A DNA stretch of 64,000 nt from Polyodon spathula (Eukaryota; Chordata; Actinopteri; Acipenseriformes; Polyodontidae), in NCBI RefSeq assembly GCF_017654505.1, contig NC_054535.1:86207285-86271284 (forward strand), read 5' to 3'. The notes beneath the pieces are model-generated. The model ran no database searches. It was not told the origin of the DNA and worked only from the letters and a program-made list of their open reading frames with translations. The translations under genes were made by a program, and so were the position numbers. Position 1 is the first letter of the stretch. Every line of letters begins with the position of its first letter. Of the stretch, positions 14,073 to 63,120 are shown piece by piece.

Positions 14073-14398
14073 TCCTTTGTTTCCAAATTTTGAAAGTTGG
14101 CTGCTGAAATCCTCAAACACATACAAAGAAATAATTATTTAAACACGGTACCTTTTTACTACACACATGCACTATATACAACAGGTCACACAATTAGATC
14201 TATGGTATAAAACCACAAAAAGCGGTAGATTACTAAATTAAATATATGTGTAGAGTGGTGTAATGACGATGATTGAGAAGCATATTCAAGTAAGAACTGA
14301 GTAATAACAATGTTCATTGACATCATCTGAACAGCTGATGACTAAATGTTTTGATATCAGTGCAACCCTTGAAAAAAAGTTAACAAAAAATCTAACAA

Positions 14399-14514
<116 letters not shown>

Positions 14515-14857
14515 TTAACATCTGATACTACCTAGTCCAGCTTTAAGAAACTAGAATCTTCATGGTCTTGGTTCAGCCAAATGATCAGCCTTTAAGACTA
14601 CTGAGGAAAAAAGAAACAGCAATTAGTTGATGAAACATCTCAAGTTATATAAATGTAGAAAAACAACTGGCCTCATTCCACTATTCCAAGGAAATACAAG
14701 TAACTTTCTTTGAATTCTTTAGTTAGGTCAGGGCGTCTCTAAAGATTACTCTTAATTCACTTTAAACATGATTTAATGATGCAGAAATACAAGCTCACCT
14801 AGAAAGACAAGATTGACTTGGCGATATTGCCTTGTGAGATGTCTTTATATACACAGT

Positions 14858-51427
<36,570 letters not shown>

Positions 51428-52663
51428 TTTCTGTTTAAAATAGCAAAGTTTCTTACATTATAGAAAACACAAACTATTGTGGTTCATGCCTTATACAACA
51501 ATATAATTTTTTTTAAGCCCCACCCCACATACATTATGCAAAAGCTTGTGCCGATTGGTCCCTGCACAGGCCTTCATTCTGATGTCTGAAATATGCCTTA
51601 CAGCCTCACAAGCATAATTTTATGTTTTCTTTTTTACAGATACATTTTTTTACATAGGGTAAATGGGCATTTGTGTTGTCAAAATGCATGCTTGTGTTCT
51701 TTCACCTTCATGACCAAAACAAAATAAAATGTGACTGATTTTCAAAGGGATATTTAAGTGTTACTGCTTACAGGCTAAACAACTTACATTTCAAGGAACA
51801 AGATTACAAATGACAAGTTTCAAAGCTTAATTAAAAATCTTAACCATGATATGAAATGGGATGCAATTAGCTTCTCTCAGTTCAGCTTTGAGGTTAAGCC
51901 TACCACTGAACCTGAAGTCCTGCAGTAAAAGTGTAGCAGTACAGGTGACATTTTAAATGATTACAGCTAGTTCCCAGTGTGTCACACTGCTGTAAAACCA
52001 AAATACTTGTTAAATTGAAAGTAAAACCAATCATAAACAAGTCACTTGACAAAAACAACACTCTCTTGTAGTTCCATATTCCTAAGAATGGTGAGCTAAC
52101 ACAGTACTAACTCTTCACAGGGTTCACACTATTTTAATGCAAACACCACAAATTGGACACCACAACCTAGGATCTGTATGGAAAATAAAAGTAGCTGTAA
52201 TACATGACGTGTCTAGGGTGTATTACCACTCTATGCCCTGCGATTTTTGTTTGGTGAAATTTCATGTATTTTAATTTTTTTTATCGTTCAAGCAGCAGGA
52301 CAGAAAAAGAAGAATATTGTACGTACTGTACATTGACATAATTCCAACACAATAAACAGAAAGCGAATACTAAACAAAAAATAGAAATAAAAAGCTACTA
52401 TAAACATGTTCGTGTAACATATATTTTACGTTAAATCAAGTTTACTGCTATGAAAAAAAGAACAAATACTGCAACCCTGAATCCTTACTCAACCACTGTG
52501 TACTGCGTGTGACCAACACTAAAGAATCACACAAGGCCAAGCTTTCTCGTCAGTGTTACAAAAAACGCCCATAACATTTTGTAAAATGGGATTTCGTGTT
52601 AATATAACCAATTACAAATACATTTTCTAACGTTGACTTTTATGTGAATAAGGTAGAATTAAC

Positions 52664-52760
52664 CTTTCAGTTTCCCAATCAGCCGCTTCAGTATTTAGCC
52701 GGTCGCGTTTCTCTCCGGTTTCAAACCCAGGAAACTGTCTGTGACGTCACTAGCTCTACA
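52664..52760 (-). other. YTHDC2: Probable 5' non-coding exon of YTHDC2
   Basis: The ATG exon begins only 3 nt after a strong acceptor, so transcription must start on an upstream exon. A GC-richer segment at 52670-52830 contains a candidate donor on this strand (CTGAAAG|GTTAAT, exon end 52664). The upstream boundary is a guess. Confidence 0.45.
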
Positions 52761-52830
52761 TCGCCATACTCCCGCCTCCTCATTTCACAGCAACAACGGT
52801 AAAGGTTGCGCCGGAATAGAGCAGTAATCG
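52665..52830. promoter_or_regulatory. YTHDC2 promoter region with palindromic CRE
   Basis: Locally CpG-containing stretch in AT-rich surroundings. It has a perfect CRE palindrome TGACGTCA at 52742-52749, a CCAAT box at 52675-52679 and several GC-rich blocks. Position matches the expected start of YTHDC2 transcription, leftward. Confidence 0.55.
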
Positions 52831-53684
52831 TATGGAACCAATTTTGTCTGACGTTATCTGTATATAATATTTTATGTGTTACCACAATCAGAACATGAGA
52901 GGTATTTTAGGCTATAATGTGTATTTAAAAAGACCGATTTAGCCTTTAAATAGATGTTTCTTGTAAAATATAATCACTATTCAAAAGTATTTCTCCTTTA
53001 TTTACATAGTTCACAGACCGAGAAAGCTTGTTTGCCTGCAGCTGAAACTACCTGAGCTAATAAAGTAAACAAACTGGTCAGCCAGCCATGTCTGGTTTCA
53101 AAGCAGGGTGGGACAGTGCAGTTTTAGACATACCCAACCTCAAAATTAAAAACCTGTGCTGTGCTGGAGCTTGTGGTTCTGGTTGTTGCCTGTTTAGCTT
53201 ACACAGAGTGCTTGCTTAATAAGTGGTATACCTGCTTATTGTATTCTGTAGATAATGTTCCGATCTTAAACACACATATGATTTTAATAAGAAATTGGTT
53301 TTCAGTTAAATCCCAGAAATGCATTAATTTTCTAGAAAAAACAAATAACTGGAGGTATTTGAAGCAATGTGCTGTGCAACAATGAATTCTGTAGACTAAT
53401 TTGTTAGCCACCAGATGACCCTTGCTCCCATACTTTCTGGTGCATTTTCAAAAAGGCACTCTCAGACATGTTTTACTGTGAGAAAATGAAAATGTTAGCT
53501 TTTTTTGCATGGATAATTAAAATAATTAAGAAAGGAGTAAACTAAAGCTCTTTTGGAAAGCTTAAACTGCAACTTGCTTATCTTATGCATTCTTGTTCTT
53601 GTTTAGGTTTATTTTCTGATTCATTCATTACGTCCGAAGGTGACTTTAAAACTTAATTTAAAGCTTCTCTTTTCTATTTTTTAT

Positions 53685-53840
53685 TTAGTGTGCCCAATTA
53701 CTTTGAGCTACTGCCCTCTGGGGGACAAAGGCCAACCCTGCAGGTGTCTGTTCTGAGCACACTGGACTCCTGGTCAGCAGGGTTTGCTGAGGAGAAACAG
53801 CCCCTGCCGATTACTGCCTCCCTTACCGACTGAGAGATGA
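53685..53840. repeat. Dispersed repeat, partner of 26.2 kb
   Basis: Shares the GGGTTTGCTGA and GGAGAAACAGCCCCTGCCG blocks with the intronic sequence at 26.4 kb. Otherwise intergenic and non-coding. Confidence 0.38.
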
Positions 53841-54440
53841 CTTTAATTAATGACACCTGTTCTTACACTACTGCATGCTGATGAAAGTCCGTAGCCTACA
53901 TAAACATAAAACTAATGTAATTATAGCAATTAAAAAATGGACCATCTTTTGTTAGTGCTGTTGTGACAAGGCTGTAGAGACTTGTCTTGGCAACTTGACT
54001 TGTCACCCATTAAGTAATTACAGTAAATACAATAATTGTATCTACTGTATGTTGAGATACATGTTATTAAATGCTTTCTGCTAGAGACTGACACTCCCCC
54101 CAACTTTGCTATCAGTCACAAAGACCTGGAAGCTGCTGCATTGTTAGGTTAGTTCTTGCTAGATTTAGATAACTCATTATCAAGATGTTGAGGATGGGTC
54201 TGTTTTAATTATCTAAACAGTGATGGAACTAGCAACTCTTTAACAGTATATGAATTCATCTGGGATTTTCCCCAAGGGCCTTTGCCTGGTAAGTTCTGTA
54301 ACTTAATTGTTAATTGTGTTACATGATCTGTGCATCATATAAACTGGCATCAGTTCACTTTGAAATAATATTTTATTCAATGTATTTATCAGCCACATAA
54401 CAGCATATACAGTACATTGCCCATCCACTATATATGTAAC

Positions 54441-54443
<3 letters not shown>

Positions 54444-54498
<55 letters not shown>
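54444..54498 (+). repeat. (TA)n array
   Basis: About 55 nt of pure TA in the YTHDC2/MCC spacer. Confidence 0.95.
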
Positions 54499-54501
<3 letters not shown>

Positions 54502-56959
54502 TAATTGTAATGATTAGGTTACTCTTGGCCACTAAGATGACGACCTCTAGTCTAGTTCAGAGATGAAAGACACTCATAAATGTGGCCTCAAAAGGTCAAT
54601 TGAAAGGTCTTCATGGCTATAGAGTTTAAAGATACTGTAGTTTAACACTGCTACACAGTGCAAGCTTTAGAAGCCTAAAGGAGATGCTTGAATCATCAAT
54701 CTTCCAAGACACATAACCCATTGCGCTACTGGTACATAATGTAGAGTGCAGTCATTGTAAACTACACAGGAACCACCAGAGGGAGCCCATCACAGTGGCA
54801 TTATATTATACGACTAAACTATATTGTAATTACAAAAGGTAATTATTAACCTGTTACTAGCAGATATTGAATTTGTTTTATTTATTTATTTACTTATTTA
54901 CTTATTTTTTGCATGTACATTGGGTCAGTACGAAACACAGAAGGGATTTCTAGCAAGTACAAAACTTTGGTGCCACCCTGGTCAGCTACCAACAGAGCCA
55001 TCAGCAACGCACTATCGATTAATTAGACTTGATTCATTCGAATTTTCAAGGTGACTTAACTTATCGCCCTGGATAATAATGTTCCCATGGGATCTGGTGT
55101 AATTACATTTTCAGCATGTCAAGGGCAGTCCTATGTTATTGAATGTTTTCTGCAAGAGTCACCTCCTCCCAGCATTATTGTAAGAAACAGTAAACAGAGA
55201 GCCTCTGAGGTCAGTGAATGGTGGGGTGTGGTTTTATACAGCTCTTAATTACCCACTTATATAATTGCAAAGTATTTGGAGGTTCAGCAATTGCCCAAGT
55301 GCAAGGCAAAATCCTTACATCACATTATAATGTTTGTGCCTACCTATTATCCAGATCCCTGCCCAATTCAGAAGGATCAGCAGAAGGATAATCAGTACAC
55401 AAAAAGCATAGTGGTTCAACGGCCAGCAAAGGCAAATCATTAAAAAAAAAAGTTACTATTTTTCGATGCTTTTAGAAGGAAATTTGCCATTGGGTGTTAA
55501 CCTTTACTGACAAGATAACCCTCTGTTAGCATATATTTTAATAGGCATGGGAAGACACTGCTGTCCAGTAAAACCCCTAAATTAAGAGCTTAAATTTCCA
55601 TTAGAAAAGTATTTCCAATGTTAAAACTTTATTTATACTACATGTTTTCAAAAAGTCATGCAGTTATGTCTACCGTGGTATAGATGTCACTGTGTTATTG
55701 AATTCTAGCAGATACTAAAGTAATGCGGATATTTGTTTCAATTTGTATAACTAGGAAGATATCGGGGGCTCTCTGTTACAGGAAGCTCAATTAAAAGAAG
55801 GGACTTAATGTTCCCGATACCGGCGCAGTAGTTACAGATGCAAAAAACAGTCTGGGAATTCACTCAGTATTTTGGGGAACAGCAGCAAACTTGAAACTGT
55901 TTACACAATACTTCACTCCAGTACTAACACCAAGAGAATGTTTTTTGAACAAGGCATCAGCTATGCATATTTGGTGTAGTAAATTACTACTGTAATTCAG
56001 CAATAGAGTGAACAAATTCTGACAGTTAGAAACTTGCAATTTGAATCCAAGTACGATCATGAAATTGAACATGTCTTTTTTTCAACAGTTTTCTTGTTTA
56101 ATAAAATAAAGATTTTAACTGTTAGCAAGTTCTGTTTATTGTTTTAATTGGCAGGACATCATTTGTTGTCTTCCAGTGTTTTTAATTTAGAAACGCATTA
56201 AGTAAATACTGTATGCATGTGAATGATAATATCTGATTAATACTGTAGCCTACAGTCATACATGTATTTAAAACCAACTGAACAGAATGACCACTTGTTA
56301 ATGACCTGTTGGATCCAATATGTGGAGCAGATTGGCACAGACGATTATTATTATTCAACTCAGTTGAGAGTTCATTGCAAAACAGCTTAGCAATTGCGAA
56401 CCCCACAACCAACATACCATCATTGTAATGTTCTAAACTACTAACAAAACAACTCATTCTAAAATTGACATGCTTTCACCTTATTTGCATTGCATTTAGA
56501 AAGTAAGTGGGAAGGTGGTGAAGAGGAGGAGGCGGAGGAGGAAGGTGGGGTGGTCAACTACCTTTGGGCAAAAAGCAGGATTCATAGGGAGTTAAGGGAC
56601 TGAAGAGTGATATTTAGATTTTAATATAGAGATATAATTCATTGCTGTACAAGGCATGTCATTTAAAAATTCTTCATTTACTTAATATTCAACACCCAAA
56701 CCGAAAATTAAAAATCAGCTAATGAATGCAATATAACAGCATGTATTTTATAGCTTTAATCTTTGCGTAATAGAAAAGAATGTGACATTGCATTCATCAC
56801 TCAATCTTCATAATGTCACAGAACCCCTTGATGGTATTCATTTTCTTTTAATTCCCAGAAAACCACAGATTATTCGACATGTATTACCATTTTTTTGTGT
56901 CACATTCCTTGGTTAATTACACCTGCTTTGAAGTAAATAAAGAACATTGTTTTATATTA

Positions 56960-56961
56960 TA

Positions 56962-57009
<48 letters not shown>
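56960..57009 (+). repeat. (TA)n array
   Basis: About 50 nt of TA in the intergenic spacer, 1 kb before the MCC promoter. Confidence 0.95.
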
Positions 57010-57011
<2 letters not shown>

Positions 57012-57361
57012 CATATTTATTATAAAATCATTATATACACATAAAATGCTTGATGCCAAATTTATTTTATTTTATGCAAGCATTAATGTTAATGTATTCA
57101 TTTATGAATACATTATGATTCATTTATGGTATGATGTTGAATGAATGAGTTGAAGGCAGTAACAAAATTCAGCACTAGCCAGGCCACAGCCAAGCCAAGC
57201 CACTTTGCCACTCTATAAAACTTCCTTGGGCTTTTTTTTTGGAACCCTATAAAAAACTTCCATAATTTTGTAGTATTAAAAAATGTCTTATATTATATTA
57301 CATATAATGTATTGTCTTTAAACCAATTTCTTAATTCTATTTTATTTTAAAAAACAAAATA

Positions 57362-57363
<2 letters not shown>

Positions 57364-57421
<58 letters not shown>
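57364..57421 (+). repeat. (TA)n array
   Basis: About 58 nt of TA about 600 bp upstream of the CpG-rich MCC start. Confidence 0.95.
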
Positions 57422-57425
<4 letters not shown>

Positions 57426-57984
57426 TAGGCGTTCCATGATGTAATATTTGGGCCACGTTATATTGCATAAACATCAAATGCAATGGTAAACAAATGAAGT
57501 TCCTACTGAGGCTGGAAAATACGTGTTCAATTGTAGTATATTACAACAGACACACACACAGAGCAGACGAACTACGGGTATTTTATTTCAACATTTTGTG
57601 ACACAGCATGGGCGCACCAGGAATTACACAACAGGATTGACAATTTTTTTTCACAGACATTTCATCAACAAGAAAAATGCATAAAGGAAAACACAAAGCA
57701 CTTTCTGATTCTAATTATTCTGCTTTAGGCTTTTTTTTCTGTTTTTAATTTAAAAATGTAATTAAGAACAATTCAACAGAAAAATAACATATCACATTAA
57801 ATAATATGTATTATCAAATACGCAATAACAATATGGAACAGCATAAGGCAATAGTTGCATTATGGAAAAGTAAATAAATAAATAAATAAATAAGTGAGCT
57901 GTTAGTATCTAAATTATTTAATGTTTAATGTTTCTTACAAGACACCAGATTCCACTATTTTTATTTTCAACACAATGAGCCAGC

Positions 57985-58188
57985 TCGTACACCCTAGATA
58001 GCCCTCTCTCTGTCAGACAGCGTGCCGGGAATGGAATGTGCGCGCGCAGCTGGTAGTGTTGTTTGCATTGTGCGCTGTGCCTTAGCCCCAGAGAGGGATA
58101 ACCATCGAATGTTTCTGCTGTGCTTTCGCTGAGATCCGACACTTAAGATCGTGCGGGCGGAAAAGAGAAGCTTGCCATTGGGGAGATC
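57985..58188 (+). promoter_or_regulatory. MCC: MCC promoter and 5' UTR, CpG-rich
   Basis: Clear rise in GC and CpG (for example GCGCGCGC at about 58039-58046) immediately before the ATG, within otherwise AT-rich DNA. No TATA box is evident. The exact start site cannot be told from sequence. Confidence 0.6.
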
Positions 58189-58316
58189 ATGGCGGCGGCT
58201 GCGGTGGAGGTGAGTGTGAGCAGCGGCAGCAGTGACACATCCAGCACCGGCGAGGAGGAGAGGATGAGGCGGCTCTTCCAGACTTGTGACGGGGACGGTG
58301 ACGGATACATCAGCAG
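58189..58316 (+). CDS. MCC: MCC exon 1 (long EF-hand isoform), partial gene
   Basis: Reads MAAAAVEVSVSSGSSDTSST then GEEERMRRLFQTCDGDGDGY and ISR, ending AGCAG|GTAACA in phase 2. GEEERMRRLFQTCDGDGDGYISR matches the start of the long MCC isoform. DGDGDGYIS is the first part of an EF-hand loop (D-x-D-x-D-G-x-I). The N-terminal Ala/Ser tract is shorter than I recall for mammals. MCC is a coiled-coil scaffold that restrains Wnt/beta-catenin and influences NF-kB and cell migration. I found no second exon before 64000, so intron 1 exceeds 5.6 kb. Its divergent placement next to YTHDC2 supports orthology. Confidence 0.88.
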
Positions 58317-58815
58317 GTAACATTTGTAGGGCGAGAGCAGGGCCAGGGAATGAGAATGGAAGGGAAGGGAAGGGAAGGGAAAACAAACCAAACTTTTCTG
58401 CAACTTTTTCTTGGAAGTAAGTGGGGTCATTGCGACAGGGAACTAACACGGCACTCAAAGTTTAGAAAACACAGTTTTCGGTCTAGAGTCTTCACCATTT
58501 CCCTTTCATTTTTATTAGCTCAAACATGTTTCTTGCATGTAACTGACTCTTGCACGTTTGAGAATGTTGCTCTACAAAGACACCAAGAGGGGAGACTGGC
58601 CCCCACATTTTTGCTCACAGTGTTGTTAAGATAGTTTCAAGTATAAATGATACAACTAGTACAAGCCAATGTACAAGTACAATGTCAAAATTATTTTTGC
58701 ACTATTAGAGCCGGGGCTTAAAAAAAGAAAGTAAGTAATTAAATTGCAGAGTCTTAGTCAATATGCCAAAAAGGCACACACAGTAGACATTTGAAACATT
58801 CCCAATACTAATAAG

Positions 58816-58870
<55 letters not shown>
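58816..58870 (+). repeat. (ATT)n array
   Basis: About 18 ATT units in MCC intron 1. Confidence 0.96.
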
Positions 58871-59099
58871 GCATTTTGTTGTTATTCACACTGGAACAAA
58901 CAAGAAACTTAATTGTTAATTTTGAGTCAATGTGGACACTTTCGAAAGGAAAAGAAATGTTATTTGAGAGAGTTAGTGGAAACTGGTCAATTGCACCTTT
59001 GGTCTATTGTAACACCACAAAAGCTGCAAGTTTTCACGTTCGTCGGACGTATTTGTGTCCGAGAGAGCTATATACCTATTATATCTATTCCGTTCTCCA

Positions 59100-59100
<1 letters not shown>

Positions 59101-59159
<59 letters not shown>

Positions 59160-59177
59160 TACATACATACATACATA
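59101..59177 (+). repeat. (TA)n(CATA)n array at a Tc1 left end
   Basis: TA repeat turning into CATA units that stop at the first base of the Tc1-like element at 59178. Confidence 0.96.
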
Positions 59178-60727
59178 CAGTACTGTGCAAAAGTTTGTAT
59201 GAAAAAAAAATGCTGTAAAGTAAGAATGCTTTCAAAAATAGACATGTTAATAGATTATATGTATCAATTAACTAAATGCAAAGTGAGTGAACAGAAGAAA
59301 AATCTAAATCAAATCAATATTTGGTGTGACCACCCTCTGCTTTCAAAACAGCATCAATTATTTTAGGTACACTTGCACAGTCAGGGATTTTGTAGGCATA
59401 TAATCAGGTGTATGATTAAACAATTATACCAAACAGGTGCTAATGATCATCAATTCAATATGTAGGTTGAAACACAATCATTAACTGAAACAGAAACAGC
59501 TGTATAGGAGGAATAAAACTGGGTGAGGAACAGCCAAACTCAGCTAACAAGGTGAGGTTGCTGAAGACAGTTTATTGTCAAAAGTCATACACCATGGCAA
59601 GACTGAGCACAGCAACAAGACAAAAAGTAGTTATACTGCATCAGCAAGGTCTCTCCCAGGCAGAAATTTCAAGGCAGACAGGGGTTTCCAGATGTGCTGT
59701 CCAAGCTCTTTTGAGGAAGCACAAAGAAACGGGCAGCGTTGAGGACCGTAGAAGCAGTGGTCGGTCAAGGAAACTTTCTGCAGCAGATGAAAGACACATC
59801 ATGCTTACTTTCCTTCACAATCGGAAGATGTCCAGCAGTGCCATCAGCTCAGAATTGGCAGAAAACAGTGGGACCCTGGTACACCCATCTACTGTCCGGA
59901 GAAGTCTGGTCAGAAGTGACCTTCATGGAAGACTTACAGCCAAAAAGCCATACCTCCGACGTGGAAACAAGGCCAAGCAACTATGCACGAAAACACAGGA
60001 ACTGGGGTGCAGAAAAATGACAAAAGGTGCTCTGGACTGATGAGTCAAAATTTGAAATATTTGGCTGTAGCAGAAGGCAGTTTGTTCTTCGAAGGGCTGG
60101 AGAGCAGTACACAAATGAGTGTTTGCAGGCAACAGTGAAGCATGGTGGAGGTTCCTTGCAAGTTTGGGGCTGCATTTCTGCAAATGGAGTTGGGGATTTG
60201 GTCAGAATTAATGGTCTCCTCAAAGCTGATAAGTACAGTATCATCAGGGAGGCATCTGATTGGCCCCAAATGTATTCTGCAGCATGACAACGACCCCAAA
60301 CATACAGCAAAAGTCATTAAGAACTATCTTCAGCGTAAAGAAGAACAAGGAGTCCTGGAAGTGATGGTATGGCCCCCACAGAGCCCTGATCTCAACGTCA
60401 TTGAGTCTGTCTGGGATTACATGAAGAGAGAGAAGCAACTGAGGCTGCCTAAATCCACAGAAGAACTGTGGTTAGTTCTCCAAGGTGTTTGGGCCAACCT
60501 ACCTGCCGAGTTCCTTCAAAAACTGTGTGCAAGTGTACCTAGAAGAATTTATGCTGTTTTGAAGGTAAAGGGTGGTCACACCAAATATGGATTTGATTTA
60601 GATTTTTCTTCTGTTCACTCACTTTGCATTTTGTTAATTGATAAATGTAAACTATTAACATGTCTATTTTTGAAAGCATTCTTACTTTACAGCATTTTTT
60701 CACACCTGCCTAAAACTTTTGCAAAAT
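59178..60727 (+). mobile_element. Tc1-like element in MCC intron 1
   Basis: Left end starts CAGTACTGTGCAAAAGTTTG after a TA. The right end carries the inverse AACTTTTGCAAAAT before a (TA)n array. More than 100 bp of terminal inverted repeat is recognisable on each side (both include GCTGTAAAGTAAGAATGC). The last 8-10 bp of the right end are lost into the array. It encodes a nearly complete transposase on the plus strand. Confidence 0.9.
59594..60590 (+). pseudogene. Tc1-like transposase with two frameshifts
   Basis: Starts MARLSTATRQKVVILHQQGL, with paired helix-turn-helix regions (LSQAEISRQTGVSRCAVQAL and SGRSRKLSAADERHI, an AT-hook-like GRSRK). The frame breaks near 60020-60035, resumes with LWTDESKFEIFG (first catalytic D), breaks again near 60250-60265, then reads QHDNDPKHTA (second D) and QSPDLNVIESVWDY (E, DD34E spacing). 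It ends GGHTKY near 60588. Few other lesions, so fairly young but inactive. Confidence 0.9.

Positions 60728-60808
<81 letters not shown>
60728..60808 (+). repeat. (TA)n array at a Tc1 right end
   Basis: About 78 nt of TA replacing the last bases of the Tc1-like element that ends near 60727. Confidence 0.96.
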
Positions 60809-60814
<6 letters not shown>

Positions 60815-62951
60815 CCATTTCAGAGGGGCCTTATGGGGCTAATGACGGTCACAGGTCAAAGATCAAAGGTTTCATGAATATCTGTTTTGTGCTGAAAAAA
60901 CACGTGAAATGCAAGTTTCACACCCCTTGTGGCCAGTCTAAAACTTCAACGCAAAAATTCATCTTTTCTGAACAGCCACTGTGGTTGTGGTTAAAAAAAT
61001 ATGAGTTAGTAAGCGTGGTAAACAATGAGAGAAACAGAAATGGAGAATTATACACACACCACATAATAGGATATTAAACCAAATTAAATATGGACAAAAT
61101 GGCACACATTGTCAATTTAGCATTGTTGTGTTGCACTTACCGTATCTGACCTTCAAAAAAGTAATATAAAAAGCACAGTAATGCTATATTAACTTTTTTT
61201 TTTAAAAGGGCTGCTAGTAAAACTTTTTTTTTTGTTAAAACATTACCTGTTACCTGACAATATCATATGGCTCAGAATGCACCAACATGAAGTTTTGCTT
61301 TTGTGTCTGATTTGTGGTCCCTTTGATGTTGTGTCCTGCAGCTCTGAGGCTGCAGGCTAGTTAAGTGCAGTTTATTAACTGAGGTTGGCCAGGCTATCCA
61401 GGGCACCTGCTATTAATTGTTTCATTTGAAGGTCAGTCGATGTAGACTTGTGGGTGAGAATGTGGGGAAGCCTTTCCCAGATGTCTGAAAAGATGAGCCA
61501 CTTCTCTAAAGCTGTGTCATGGTTCAGATGCGCCACTGTCTTTGGTAAAACATGTAGACAGTTGTAAAGACACTTAATAAAGACCTCCCTAAGTAAATGC
61601 TTTACCATGCAAATGCAGTATGAAACACAAGCATGGAATTGGTTATACTGTATGTGCAAGCTAAATATTTCCAAATTGCTTGGCTTGTTCTTAAGAGAAG
61701 AAGAAAAAAAAAACAGCTGAGTTAATGACTTCATGTTTTATATGAACTGAAGTCTCTCTAAATCCTGAATGCTGTACAGAGAGGGTACAATTTGGTACTG
61801 TCTTCATGTTGTATTCTGTCATCTCTGTCAATTTCCGTTAACAGGTGTTGTCCAGCAATAATGAACCATTTCACTGCCATGTTGTTAACCTCTGACCATT
61901 TCAAGGAGACAGACCTTGCACTTTTTCACGTTTCCAGTCTTCCTCCTACGTACATACTCCATTCTAAGATAACATTCCTCTTATGTTATGCACCTGGACA
62001 TGTTGTGTGTTTGTTTACAAAACCCCACTTTTTTCTGTCCCTAATTATTGTAGCTGTAACATCAAAAGATATGGCCTGTATGCCTTTCAAATCAACTAGT
62101 CTCAGTCTACTGAAGTAATTCGGGACTGTTTCTACACTGGGGCGCTAATTAACAGACTTAAGATTATTGAGTCTTTAACTTTTAGGCATTCTTTTGGTGC
62201 TATATAATGCAGTGCTTGGAATCTCTGCTTTGTGTTTAATCACAACATTGAGTAAAGTAATATTTGCTTCCCATCTTGTTGAACTGTCTGTATGGTCTAG
62301 AATAGAGATTTTTTTTTATTATTGTATATCACCCTTGCTAGACCCTGGAAGCTATTGGAAGTGCATTACTCTGTTTACCCTGAAAAAGTGAACTCAGCAT
62401 CCTTAATTTGCTCTCTTTCAGTTAGGCAGGCTTTTAGTATTGCCGGATAGCCTTCCTCTGTTTCAAATTTAAACAGTTTCTTAATGGAAATGTTAATGTT
62501 AAAGAAAGCATTAGAAAATGAGATTGCATTGTATTTTCATAAAGTGAGTTTTAAAATCTGGCCTTTTTTCACTCTTAGGAGGAATTTAAAGTAGTTTTCT
62601 ATTGTAAGAAGTTGTGGCTACTCACACTTTAAGTATTTCACTTGATGTTTTGTTAAAGCAAGTTTGATTGCAACAGCAAGCACTGTTTTTAGTTTTCTTG
62701 TTTTGGTTCTTGGCGAGCAAGTGATGAGGTAGGCCTAATCCTGCCTTTGTGTATTGGATGATTAATGTTACAAGGCATTTAAATAATGTATACTTTTACT
62801 GTGAGCATAAAGCTACTTGTTTCTTACAGCACATAAAACCGTTTTAGCAAAAGAGAAACTATACTATACATCCCTGCTTGTCCCTGGTGATGGGGATCCT
62901 GTAGAGTCGTTTGTACTGTAAATACATACTGCATGTGTGCAGTACTTTTAT

Positions 62952-63120
62952 ACAGTCAATTCTCCTTAGAATTAACTCGAATTAAACACATTTTCTGATG
63001 GTACACATTTTTTACATGGTCCCAGCCAAGTTTAGCAGTCACTCGAACATTTACTTACAATATTGATCGAGAATACATAAGATCAAATTAACTGTTTTTA
63101 CTTGTTGCTTCTGTGGTCCA
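62952..63120 (+). repeat. Possible mariner/Tigger-type terminus
   Basis: Starts ACAGTCAATTCTCCTTAGAA then TTAACTCGAATTAAACAC, sharing ACAGTCAA and TTAACTCGA with the block at 31.3 kb in opposite orientation. Non-coding. Confidence 0.35.

Larger units (their letters stand above)
52831..57984. other. Intergenic spacer between YTHDC2 and MCC
   Basis: About 5.2 kb with no convincing coding sequence. Holds three (TA)n arrays, a purine-rich stretch at about 56508-56545, a degenerate repeat at 53.7 kb and an (AAAT)n run near 57870-57891. Regulatory elements may exist but cannot be recognised by eye. Confidence 0.6.
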
